A stretch of 38,306 bases of DNA from positions 1 to 38,306 of the forward strand of contig NZ_PJBS01000145.1 in assembly GCF_002836055.1 (NCBI RefSeq), written 5' to 3'. This DNA comes from Psychroflexus sp. MES1-P1E (GTDB lineage Bacteria; Bacteroidota; Bacteroidia; Flavobacteriales; Flavobacteriaceae). A program made the position numbers and the translations under genes. The notes below the pieces were generated by a model, which saw nothing but the letters and a program-made list of their open reading frames with translations, had not been told where the DNA came from and did no database searches. Of the stretch, positions 1 to 7,835 are shown one piece after another. Position 1 is the stretch's first letter. Each line of letters begins with the position of its first letter.

Positions 1-105
1 ATAAAGTTGTATAAATAAATTGAATTATAAGTTGAAATAGGTTAGCAAAGTTTTTTTGATTGATAAAAATAATTAGCATAGCCTTAGTTACAGTAATTTT
101 AATTC
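1..105 (-). repeat. Truncated/diverged MITE-like repeat copy (copy 1)
   Basis: The window opens inside a degraded copy of the inverted-repeat element described at 14620-14781. It shares the blocks TATAAATAAATTGAATTAT and AATTAGCATAGCCTTAGTTA with that copy, in the same orientation. The outer end lies before base 1 and the inner half fades out after about position 105, so neither terminal inverted repeat is complete here. Confidence 0.7.
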
Positions 106-409
106 CTCTTTATTAATTTTATCAATTAAAAGAAAAGGACTGTGTTGATCAACTATGCGTGAGTCATTCTAGCTGTTAAAGTTCAAAAATAACAAAAAAA
201 TAAGAAATACAATTCTTCCAATTTTAAATGAAACATCTATATTATGTGTATAAAATTTCTGCATAAAGAAACTTTTATCCTCTAGCATTCGAAAGTTTTT
301 AAAGAAAAGCAAAACATAGCTCTGTCCCTTTTTTTTGACAAAAATTAAATTTTATCCAAAAATAAGTTTCTATTCAACTTTATTTTTTTGGGTAGAAAGT
401 GTGACTGGA

Positions 410-526
410 CTGTTTACATTGGATGTAACGGATTTGCAGGATTATCTAGACGAGTATTTTTATCGATTCAACAGAGATTTCATGAAAGAAAAAATATTTG
501 ATAACCTGTCACAGAGGATGATTTAA
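410..526 (+). pseudogene. IS1595/ISXO2-like transposase C-terminal remnant
   Basis: A short open frame ends at 526. From about codon 28 it reads DVTDLQDYLDEYFYRFNRD and then KIFDNLSQRM. This matches the pattern of the last residues of IS1595-family (ISXO2-like) transposases, where an LQxYLDEFxFRFNRR segment closes the protein. Everything upstream that would carry the DDE-type catalytic core is missing, and the residues before codon 28 look like chance coding. No terminal inverted repeats of the parent IS were found nearby. It is a scar of an old insertion. Family assignment rests on my recognition of the motif, not on a search. Confidence 0.6.
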
Positions 527-722
527 ACCGAACATTGTCTAATTAAAAAAGTGATAATTAAATCTCTAAGTCCATAGATTATTGGACACGAACTTTACCT
601 ATTAAAGACTTTCTATATTTTTGAAACTAAAGTAAACACAGAAATATTAACAAGACTGATCAAAAAAGAAATGTTTTGGTAAAATTAATCAAACAGGGAC
701 ACTCTGTAGTATTAAAATTTTG

Positions 723-990
723 GGAGCAACGGGTTTCAATTTATTTTTTGATAGAAATTTTTTTGATACGATCTCATTATATAAAGAAAGCTTTTCGCCT
801 TATTTATTTGAAGATTTGTCCGTTAAAATGTTAAAGAACAAACCTAAATTGAAAGCTGAGTTAAAATAGACAAAATATCGATTCTGATTTTGCTAAAAAC
901 TGGTATCGACAATTGGATTGGATCCACAAATGTTCAAAATATTTTGAAGACTCGCATTTAAACCCCTTTATCTTTAGGGTGTTGAAGTAA
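723..990 (+). pseudogene. M14 zinc carboxypeptidase C-terminal remnant (frameshifted)
   Basis: Two frames together spell a continuous peptidase-like C-terminus. The first (723-869) reads NFFDTISLYKESFSPYLFED and then SVKMLKNKPKLKAEL before a TAG at 867. The second (865-990) continues DSDFAKNWYRQLDWIHKCSK and YFEDSHLNPF before TAA at 988. The pattern FFD...KExFSxYxFEDxA...KNPxLKxEF...WIYxHSxYYExxH is what I recall from the tail of large Bacteroidota M14 peptidases. At least one frameshift separates the halves and the N-terminal catalytic part is absent. The last 33 bases run antisense through the 3' end of the Nudix gene. This scar and the IS1595 remnant just upstream suggest the gene was broken by an insertion and then decayed. 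Confidence 0.55.
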
Positions 991-1581
991 ATATTCTTTC
1001 GGAAATAGCAATTTGATGTTAGCGTAAGATTTTAAAAGAGCTTTTTGGGATTTTTCAAAATTTTTCCACTTAGCCTTTTTAATACCCTCAGAGGCTTCGG
1101 GTATGAGTTTCCCTTGGAAGTCAGTTTTCATCTCATACCAATGGGTTTCTTTCAACTTATATTTCCCGTTACGGTTGATAATATGATAGGTGGTTTGTAA
1201 AAATCTTTCAATCGTTAAACCTTGAACATGAGTTTCTTCTTCGACTTCTCGGATAGCTGTTTCCTCAATATCCTCACCCTTTTCCGCCTTTCCTTTAGGC
1301 AGGTCCCATTTTTTATTGCGATAAATAAATAATATTTCATTTTGGGAATTATACACTAAACCTCCTGCAGCAACAATAACTTTCAACTTCTTCTTAAGAT
1401 GCTTCAAAAGCTTATGCTCTTTCTTATGGTAGAGGTTAACATAATGGAGTTCTCCGGTTTCGATCTTATGGATAAGCTTTTTAATTTTAGCCTTTTTAAT
1501 GTTTATATTGATATATTGTGAGCCTATATTTTCTTGAGTAGATAATATTATTGGCACGTCATTCACGAAAACTTTATACAT
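958..1581 (-). CDS. Nudix hydrolase
   Basis: A 207-residue protein of the Nudix superfamily, which cleaves nucleoside diphosphates linked to another moiety, using Mg2+ bound by the Nudix box. The box is intact: G97, E103, R111-E112, E115 and E116 follow the GX5EX7REUXEE pattern, preceded by the usual WDLPKGK segment (residues 92-98). Residues 1-65 form a basic N-terminal region outside the Nudix fold, seen in flavobacterial homologues next to pyrE. The gene diverges from pyrE with only 8 bp between start codons. Its 3' end overlaps, antisense, the decayed peptidase tail ending at 990, so the last C-terminal residues may have been recruited from that debris. The substrate cannot be predicted from sequence. 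Confidence 0.9.
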   Translation of the reverse strand: MYKVFVNDVPIILSTQENIGSQYININIKKAKIKKLIHKIETGELHYVNLYHKKEHKLLKHLKKKLKVIVAAGGLVYNSQNEILFIYRNKKWDLPKGKAEKGEDIEETAIREVEEETHVQGLTIERFLQTTYHIINRNGKYKLKETHWYEMKTDFQGKLIPEASEGIKKAKWKNFEKSQKALLKSYANIKLLFPKEYLLQHPKDKGV

Positions 1582-1584
1582 TTG
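1577..1584 (+). promoter_or_regulatory. pyrE promoter -7 box, 5 nt before the start codon
   Basis: TACATTTG fits the Bacteroidota TAnnTTTG -7 element, and a TTG at 1551-1553 lies 23 bp upstream as a possible -33 element. Only TAAAC separates the box from the pyrE ATG at 1590, which would place the transcript start at or next to the start codon. The box also overlaps the beginning of the divergent Nudix gene. Confidence 0.5.
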
Positions 1585-1589
1585 TAAAC

Positions 1590-2234
1590 ATGATTTTAGA
1601 TGAAAGCACAGCTCATAAGACCGCAGAACTATTGCTGCAAATTAACGCAATAAAATTAAACCCACAAGAACCATTTATTTGGGCAAGCGGTTTGAAATCG
1701 CCCATATATTGCGATAATCGAATTATCCTGTCCTATCCTCCTATCAGAAATTTTATCGTTTCTGAGTTGGCCAAGCCTATAGAAACCCTTTTCGGCAAAC
1801 CCGATGTCATTGCGGGTGTAGCTACAGGAGCCATAGGGATTGGAGCTATAATAGCAGATTACCTAGGATTACCATTTGTATATGTAAGGCCTGAGCCCAA
1901 AAAACATGGTAGAAAAAATCAAATAGAAGGTAAATTGGATCCACATGCCAATGTGGTGGTTATTGAAGATCTCATTAGTACAGGTAAAAGTAGTTTGAAC
2001 GCTATAAAAGCCTTAAAAGAAGAAGGTCAAGCCCATATTAAAGGGATGATGGCTATCTTTTCTTATGGATTTGATGAAGCAGAAGCCAGATTTAAAGAAG
2101 AACATATCGACGTTTACACGCTCGGTAATTATGACATCCTGCTTGAAGAAGCTTACAAAACCAATTATCTAAATAAAAAAGAACTTGAATTATTAAAAAC
2201 CTGGCGAAAAGATCCCGCCAATTGGAATACATAA
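1590..2234 (+). CDS. pyrE: Orotate phosphoribosyltransferase
   Basis: Catalyses orotate + PRPP to orotidine 5'-monophosphate in de novo pyrimidine synthesis; cytosolic, normally a dimer. The protein is 214 residues from the ATG at 1590, the usual length. The PRPP-binding loop reads VVVIEDLISTGKSS and is followed downstream by KPxxHGRKNQIEG-type orotate/PRPP loop features (PKKHGRKNQIEG lies before it). An upstream in-frame ATG at 1551 would add 13 residues, but it lies inside the divergent Nudix gene and upstream of the -7 box, so 1590 is preferred. The next gene, an SRPBCC protein, starts 3 bp after the stop, so the two are probably co-transcribed. PyrE next to a Nudix gene and an SRPBCC gene is a familiar flavobacterial arrangement. 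Confidence 0.95.
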   Translation: MILDESTAHKTAELLLQINAIKLNPQEPFIWASGLKSPIYCDNRIILSYPPIRNFIVSELAKPIETLFGKPDVIAGVATGAIGIGAIIADYLGLPFVYVRPEPKKHGRKNQIEGKLDPHANVVVIEDLISTGKSSLNAIKALKEEGQAHIKGMMAIFSYGFDEAEARFKEEHIDVYTLGNYDILLEEAYKTNYLNKKELELLKTWRKDPANWNT

Positions 2235-2237
2235 ACT

Positions 2238-2630
2238 ATGCACCTAGACAGCGAAAAAGTAAATATTGCTAAAAGTCAGAAAGAGACTTTTGAATTTTTA
2301 AAAAACGTAGAGAACTTTAAAAAATTAATGCCTGAAAGTATTGAAAAATTTGAGATGCTTTCAGGCGATAGCTTCCTTTTTCAACTTAAAGGAATGCCCA
2401 CTATAAAATTAAAATTAGAGAAGACGGAACCTAATCACCTAGTTGTTTTGGCTGCTTCAAGTGATAAACTCCCTTTTACCTTAAGGGGAGAAATTGAAGA
2501 AGTAAACGAAAAAGAATCTTCAGTTCAACTTATTTTTGAAGGTGAATTCAATAGCATGATGGCTATGATGATTAAAAATCCCATCAAAAAATTTATTACC
2601 ACATTAAGCGAAAATCTTAAAGTCATTTAA
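2238..2630 (+). CDS. SRPBCC-fold (START/polyketide cyclase-like) protein
   Basis: A 130-residue protein with the features of the SRPBCC helix-grip fold: an N-terminal strand (LDSEKVNIAKS), a helix with the FEFLKNVENFKKLMPES pattern, repeated amphipathic strands and a C-terminal helix (IKKFITTLSENLKVI). Proteins of this fold bind hydrophobic ligands in a cavity; the ligand of this one is unknown. There is no signal peptide or membrane segment, so it is probably cytosolic. It begins 3 bp after pyrE and is likely translated from the same mRNA, but no functional tie to pyrimidine synthesis can be inferred beyond linkage. Confidence 0.8.
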   Translation: MHLDSEKVNIAKSQKETFEFLKNVENFKKLMPESIEKFEMLSGDSFLFQLKGMPTIKLKLEKTEPNHLVVLAASSDKLPFTLRGEIEEVNEKESSVQLIFEGEFNSMMAMMIKNPIKKFITTLSENLKVI

Positions 2631-2746
2631 ATTTTAAAATGTTACTTATCGTAGAATCTAGAGTTATAAGTCAGCACTTCATTGTAAAATAAATATTAGC
2701 TATAATAAAAATATTAACCTAAATTTAAATTGTAATAATATTTTTC

Positions 2747-5700
2747 ATGGAGAAAGAAAGACTCAAGGCGCTCTACAGTTATAATATAATCAACTCTGAA
2801 AAAGACGAAAGTTTTGATAGGCTCGTAGAAATTGCTGCAAAAGTTTGTGATTGCTCCTATGCACATATTGCCTTTATTGAAAAAGATAAACTTTGGATTA
2901 AAGCCAAGTTCAATTACGACGTTAAGGAATTTCAAAGAAATAATTCCTTGTGTAATATTGCCATCAAAAATCCTGGGGTTTTAAATATCATTCCTGATAT
3001 TTCCAAAGATAAAGATCTAAAAAACAAAACTTTCGTTTTAAATACTCCTGGTGTGAGATTTTACGCAGGTAAAGCTATTGTAGATCATAACGGTTATGCT
3101 CTTGGTACATTAAATGTATTTGACTCAAGTCCTAAAGAGCTTTCTGATGCTCAAAAAGACATTCTCGAGAAATTATCTCAAGAAGTCATGGATAAAATAA
3201 TCTCCCACAAAAAACAGGTTGAATTAAAAAAACTGAATGAAAGCATTTCTGATGGAAAACACCGCTTCCAAACCCTTTTAAACAATACTGGGGATATGGT
3301 TTTCCTTCTGGATGCTGAGCTAAAATTTTTAGAGTTTTATGGTAAAGAAGACCATCTACTATTAAAAAACAAAAAGTTTATTAATAAAAGAATAGATGAG
3401 ATTGACCTTGATCACCAATTGGTGACTAAGTTAAAACTAGCGGTTGAAACCAGCAAACAATACAATTCAAGCATTCCTATTGAATATAATTTATTGACCA
3501 ATAATTCTCTAAAATGGTTCAATATGAATGTGACTGTTGTGCAGCGTAAGAACTCAGAAACAGAGGTTTTATGTGTTATACGAGAGGTTACAGACCAAAA
3601 AAATGCAGAGAAAGAATTGAAACTTATCAATAATTTATTTAGCGAAGCAGAGAGCTTATCACAAATTGGAGGTTGGCATTATGATGTAAAGAAGGAAAAG
3701 TTATTCTGGACCCCTATCCTTAAAGAAATCGCTGAAATTGAAAGTCATGAACAGCCAAACCTAGAAGGAGCGCTCTCCTTTTTTAAAAGCGGAGAAAGTG
3801 CTAAACGCATGACCGAAAAAGTCCAAGATTGTATTCATAACCATATCTCTTATACAGGAGAGTTTGAAACACAAACCGCAAAAGGAAGATCTATATGGGC
3901 TTTAGTGAATATAAAGCCAGAAATTGTAGATAAAGAATGTGTTGGGTTATATGGAACCTTTCAGGATATTACTGATATAAAAAACACCAAAATAAAACTC
4001 AAAAAAGAAAGAAGTAGGCTTAATAACATAATTAATGCTACCAATTTAGGGACTTGGGAATGGAATGTACAAACTGGAGAAGCTCTATTTAACACTAGGT
4101 TTGTAGAAATGCTTGGGTATACCACAAAAGAAATTACTCTTAGCAATTCTATAGATGTTTGGAATAATGTAACACATCCAATTGATTTACCTGAAAGCGA
4201 TAAGGCATTACAAGAGCATTTTGATGGGAAAAGTGATTTCTATAAAATGGATTTACGCTTAAAACATAAATTAGGTCATTGGATTTGGGTTCTTGATAAA
4301 GGAAAAGTGATTTCGTGGACTGAAGACGGCCAACCAGAATGGATGTTTGGAACACATCATGATATAACAGATAAAAAGGTGTTAGAAAAAGACCTTGAAC
4401 AAAATGTCCAACAGTTCAAAAATATTTTTGAATTGTCTCCTGTAGGTATAATCATCACAGATTTTAAGAGTGGTAATTTCCTAGATGTCAATAGAGCAAT
4501 GCAGGAGATGGTTGGATATACCAAAGATGAAATTCTAGACATGAACATCTGGTCTATAACTCCAGAAAAGAAAGTTGTTGAAAAAGACCGCCAAGCGATT
4601 AAAAATTTGAAAAATTTGAAAAAGATAGGACCGTTGGAAAAGGTCCTCAAGGCTAAAACTGGAGAATTTATTAAGGTTATGATCAATGGATTAATCCATT
4701 TTAATGAAGATGGAAATCGCATTGTCATTTCAACAATACAAGATATAACGGAGCAAAAACGCTTTGAGAAAAAGCTTGAAAATTCTAAAGTTGAAGCCAT
4801 AAAAGCGAGTCAGGCCAAATCTGAGTTTGTTGCCAATATGAGTCATGAAATTAGAACGCCCTTGAATGGAGTAATTGGGTTTTCTGACCTTTTGATGAAA
4901 ACTCCTTTGAATGAGGTGCAGCATAAATACATGAAAACAGTTTTTCAATCTGCCAACACACTCTTGGACTTGATCAACGATGTTTTAAATTTTTCAAAAA
5001 TTGAATCTGGAAAACTTCAACTGGATATAGAAAAAACCAGCTTAATTAAATTGATTAACGATGTAGTAGATCTTACTAAGTATGATGCGCATAAAAAAGG
5101 CCTTGAGTTTGTTTTAGTCATAGAGGATAAGATTCCGGATTATATCTGGATAGATGGGGTTAGGCTCAAGCAAATCTTGATGAATTTAATAAGTAATGCT
5201 ATTAAATTCACTCATAGCGGCTATGTGAAACTCAAAGTGCATTTCAAAAATAAAACCAATCACTTAACAACCATTTCATTTTCTGTAGAAGATAAAGGTA
5301 TAGGAATTGCAAAAGGAAATCAAAAGAAGATTTTTAATGCCTTTATACAAGAAGATGCTTCTGTTACAAAAAAATATGGTGGGACAGGTTTAGGCTTATC
5401 GATATCTGGACAGATTTTAAACTTGATGAAAAGCAAATTAAAACTGAGAAGCCAACTTGGAATAGGAAGCGAATTTTATTTTGATGTGTCTGTTAAGTCA
5501 GAAAATAAGGATAAAGTCATACTACCTCCGCCTAAAGATATAAATAGAGTCCTCGTTATTGGCAATGTAGATGAACACTGTGAATCTATAGAAAGTTATT
5601 TAAAACCATTTAATATTCAGACTGAAAATGCACAAGATCTAGACCGTGCTTCTCAGAAAATGATGGACTACTCTCCTCAGATCATATTTATAAATCATAT

Positions 5701-6724
5701 GATTTCTGGAATAAGTAGCTCTGTTATAATCTCGAAATTAAAAACTCATAAAGGTTCAAAATCTGTGCGTTTCATTCTACTTAAAAATTCTAATACAGAA
5801 GAGGAAGGGGTTGATTACCGAGCTTTGGGTTTTAACCAATGTATTAATAAACCTATAAAACAAAGATCTTTATTCAATGCAATAAGAAAAACGAATAGCT
5901 TGAGAGTTATTAACAAACAGAAAAGCACTGAAAATATAAATTTTGATAAAGAAACACGCCTTAAATTTTTAATTGCAGAAGATAATTTAATCAATATGGA
6001 ATTGATTAAATCCTATCTTAGGAATATCTATTCGAATGTAAAAATTTACGAAGCTGAAGATGGCCAATTTGCCCTAAAATTATTTAAGACCCATCAACCA
6101 GATTTTATTTTTTCGGATATACAAATGCCAAATATGAATGGCTACGAACTTACAAAAGCCATCAGAAAGGATAAAAATGGTAAACACGTACCCATCATTG
6201 CTATCACTGCTGGAACAGTAGAAGGAACTAAAGAAAAATGTTTAGAATCTGGTATGGACGATTATATATCAAAACCTATTCTACAAGAATCTATAAAAAA
6301 TATTATTTTCGAGTATTCAAATAAGATTCAAAAGCAAGAAATCAAAAAACCTATTATTAAAGCTTCTTTAAAAAATTCTGAGAAGGTAAATTCAAGATCC
6401 TTCAATAAAGACTACTTAATGGAAAGTATCGGTCATAATGAAGAGTTTTATAACGAGTTGATCAAATTGGCTATTGAAACCTTGTCTGAAGATTTAGAAG
6501 AATTAAAAGCTATCAACTTTCAAAAAGATGAAAAACAATTAAAAAAACTAGCTCACAAGGTTAAAGGAACAGCACTTAATTTAGGCGTTGAAAACTTATC
6601 GGAGTGTGCATTAGACATTGAAAAATCATCTTTTTCCAAGGCCTCAGACTTTTCTGAGGGATGTGATAAGCTTTCTGATGAAATTCAAAATTTACTTGAC
6701 ACTTTATCTGTATCCTTCTTCTAA
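2747..6724 (+). CDS. Hybrid sensor histidine kinase (GAF-PAS-HisKA-HATPase-REC-REC-HPt)
   Basis: A 1325-residue phosphorelay kinase without transmembrane segments, so it probably senses cytoplasmic signals. An N-terminal GAF domain (about 1-155) is followed by about four PAS/PAC repeats (170-290, 295-415, 420-545, 550-680), each ending in DIT-type PAC motifs. The dimerisation/phosphoacceptor helix has MSHEIRTPLNGVIGFSDLL with H700. The ATPase has N817 in LMNLISNAIKF, DKGIGI and GGTGLGLSIS. A first receiver (about 925-1045) lacks the phospho-acceptor aspartate: the strand reads IIFINHM. The second receiver (about 1060-1175) is intact, with FSDIQMPNMNGYEL (D1124) and the K of SKP. A C-terminal HPt domain carries H1270 in LAHKVKGTALNLG. 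The phosphate path H700 to D1124 to H1270 is therefore complete. No partner response regulator is adjacent, so it acts through an unlinked regulator. Confidence 0.93.
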   Translation: MEKERLKALYSYNIINSEKDESFDRLVEIAAKVCDCSYAHIAFIEKDKLWIKAKFNYDVKEFQRNNSLCNIAIKNPGVLNIIPDISKDKDLKNKTFVLNTPGVRFYAGKAIVDHNGYALGTLNVFDSSPKELSDAQKDILEKLSQEVMDKIISHKKQVELKKLNESISDGKHRFQTLLNNTGDMVFLLDAELKFLEFYGKEDHLLLKNKKFINKRIDEIDLDHQLVTKLKLAVETSKQYNSSIPIEYNLLTNNSLKWFNMNVTVVQRKNSETEVLCVIREVTDQKNAEKELKLINNLFSEAESLSQIGGWHYDVKKEKLFWTPILKEIAEIESHEQPNLEGALSFFKSGESAKRMTEKVQDCIHNHISYTGEFETQTAKGRSIWALVNIKPEIVDKECVGLYGTFQDITDIKNTKIKLKKERSRLNNIINATNLGTWEWNVQTGEALFNTRFVEMLGYTTKEITLSNSIDVWNNVTHPIDLPESDKALQEHFDGKSDFYKMDLRLKHKLGHWIWVLDKGKVISWTEDGQPEWMFGTHHDITDKKVLEKDLEQNVQQFKNIFELSPVGIIITDFKSGNFLDVNRAMQEMVGYTKDEILDMNIWSITPEKKVVEKDRQAIKNLKNLKKIGPLEKVLKAKTGEFIKVMINGLIHFNEDGNRIVISTIQDITEQKRFEKKLENSKVEAIKASQAKSEFVANMSHEIRTPLNGVIGFSDLLMKTPLNEVQHKYMKTVFQSANTLLDLINDVLNFSKIESGKLQLDIEKTSLIKLINDVVDLTKYDAHKKGLEFVLVIEDKIPDYIWIDGVRLKQILMNLISNAIKFTHSGYVKLKVHFKNKTNHLTTISFSVEDKGIGIAKGNQKKIFNAFIQEDASVTKKYGGTGLGLSISGQILNLMKSKLKLRSQLGIGSEFYFDVSVKSENKDKVILPPPKDINRVLVIGNVDEHCESIESYLKPFNIQTENAQDLDRASQKMMDYSPQIIFINHMISGISSSVIISKLKTHKGSKSVRFILLKNSNTEEEGVDYRALGFNQCINKPIKQRSLFNAIRKTNSLRVINKQKSTENINFDKETRLKFLIAEDNLINMELIKSYLRNIYSNVKIYEAEDGQFALKLFKTHQPDFIFSDIQMPNMNGYELTKAIRKDKNGKHVPIIAITAGTVEGTKEKCLESGMDDYISKPILQESIKNIIFEYSNKIQKQEIKKPIIKASLKNSEKVNSRSFNKDYLMESIGHNEEFYNELIKLAIETLSEDLEELKAINFQKDEKQLKKLAHKVKGTALNLGVENLSECALDIEKSSFSKASDFSEGCDKLSDEIQNLLDTLSVSFF

Positions 6725-6837
6725 AGAGTACACATTTACAACAATAGGCTCAAGGAGTAATTGTCATAAAAGCTTAAACAGAGCATAAAGCCTATAAAGT
6801 TTTGCTAAAAACTTAGTGATAATGTTTTTTCAAAACT

Positions 6838-6845
6838 TATGTTTG
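6838..6845 (+). promoter_or_regulatory. -7 promoter box for the hydroxylase gene
   Basis: TATGTTTG matches TAnnTTTG exactly and lies 14 bp before the ATG at 6860. No clear TTG is found at the expected -33 distance, so this is a single-box prediction. Confidence 0.45.
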
Positions 6846-6859
6846 TAAAAAAAATGTAA

Positions 6860-7765
6860 ATGGAGAAAGTTAAAATTAGCCTTGAAGATGTAGCCAATTT
6901 AGATTTTACGACTATTATTTGGATTGCAGCCCCTGTTATGTTTAGTTTAGTGGCTTTAGAATTTTATTTCAGCTATAAACAAAACAAAAAACTATACGAA
7001 GGGAAGGATTTTATGTCCTCTACATTTATTGGAGTAGTAAATATTCTTTTAAATGGTGTGATGAAGCTGGGTGTTTTTGGTTTCTTTCTTTTCTTTTATA
7101 ATCTTACTCCTTTTTATATACCACAGACTTGGTGGTCTTATCTCCTTTGTTTTATTGCTTTAGATTTTGTAAGGTATTGGTCTCATAGAATTGCTCATGA
7201 GCAACGTTTCTGGTGGTCTACACACGTGGTACACCATAACTCTGAATATTATAACCTTTCTACTTCTTTTAGATTGTCATGGACACAAAATCTTAAAATT
7301 ATTTTCTTTTTACCTGTGATCTTAATGGGGTTTCATCCTTTTGTATTTTTAGTTGTTCATCAAATAGAAGTTCTGTATCAATTCTGGATACACACAGAAT
7401 TTATTAAAAAATTACCAAGACCTATTGAATTCATTTTTACCACTCCTTCTCACCACAGGGTTCACCATTCTAAAAATGAGAAGTATTTGGATAAAAATTA
7501 TGGATCAACCTTAATCATCTGGGATAGACTATTTGGCACTTTTGAAGAAGAAATCGAAAAGCCTATCTACGGAATTACTAAGCCTATTAATACCTACAAT
7601 CCCCTTACTTTAGTATTTCACGAGTGGATTGCATTATTTAAAGACTTAACAAAAGTTAAATCAGTTAAGGAAGCATTCAGAACAGCTTTTGGAAGTCCTG
7701 TAGATTATCATAAATCTGAAATGAAAAAAATGGAACTTAGCAGTGAAGAAATTTTAAAAAAATAA
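6860..7765 (+). CDS. Sterol desaturase / fatty acid hydroxylase superfamily protein
   Basis: A 301-residue integral membrane protein of the fatty acid hydroxylase superfamily, which uses a di-iron centre held by clustered histidines to hydroxylate or desaturate lipids. The three clusters are present: H109-R-I-A-H113, H122-V-V-H125-H126 and H198-H199-R-V-H202-H203. Hydrophobic segments lie near residues 18-38, 50-80, 90-108 and 145-170. The spacing and length fit bacterial members rather than eukaryotic sterol enzymes. The substrate is unknown; hydroxylation of a fatty acyl chain or carotenoid are possibilities. It stands between a kinase and a peptidase gene in the same direction, without an obvious shared function. 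Confidence 0.87.
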   Translation: MEKVKISLEDVANLDFTTIIWIAAPVMFSLVALEFYFSYKQNKKLYEGKDFMSSTFIGVVNILLNGVMKLGVFGFFLFFYNLTPFYIPQTWWSYLLCFIALDFVRYWSHRIAHEQRFWWSTHVVHHNSEYYNLSTSFRLSWTQNLKIIFFLPVILMGFHPFVFLVVHQIEVLYQFWIHTEFIKKLPRPIEFIFTTPSHHRVHHSKNEKYLDKNYGSTLIIWDRLFGTFEEEIEKPIYGITKPINTYNPLTLVFHEWIALFKDLTKVKSVKEAFRTAFGSPVDYHKSEMKKMELSSEEILKK

Positions 7766-7784
7766 TTATATAAAATTCTTTAAT

Positions 7785-7792
7785 TAGATTTG
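7785..7792 (+). promoter_or_regulatory. -7 promoter box before the M14 peptidase gene
   Basis: TAGATTTG fits TAnnTTTG. A start about 5-7 nt further on would put the transcript start close to 7800, leaving a 35-40 nt leader before the ATG at 7836. This supports 7836 rather than 7800 as the translation start. No convincing -33 TTG is visible. Confidence 0.4.
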
Positions 7793-7835
7793 ATGTTAAA
7801 TGTTTTCCTATAGTTTTACGGAAAACACTCATAAC

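Noticed and set aside
4357-4800. 147-codon open frame on the minus strand inside the hybrid kinase gene
   Set aside because: It is the antisense shadow of PAS-domain coding sequence; composition is unnatural and no family is recognisable.
7800-7835. Upstream in-frame ATG for the M14 peptidase
   Set aside because: It adds polar residues before a perfect signal peptide beginning at 7836.
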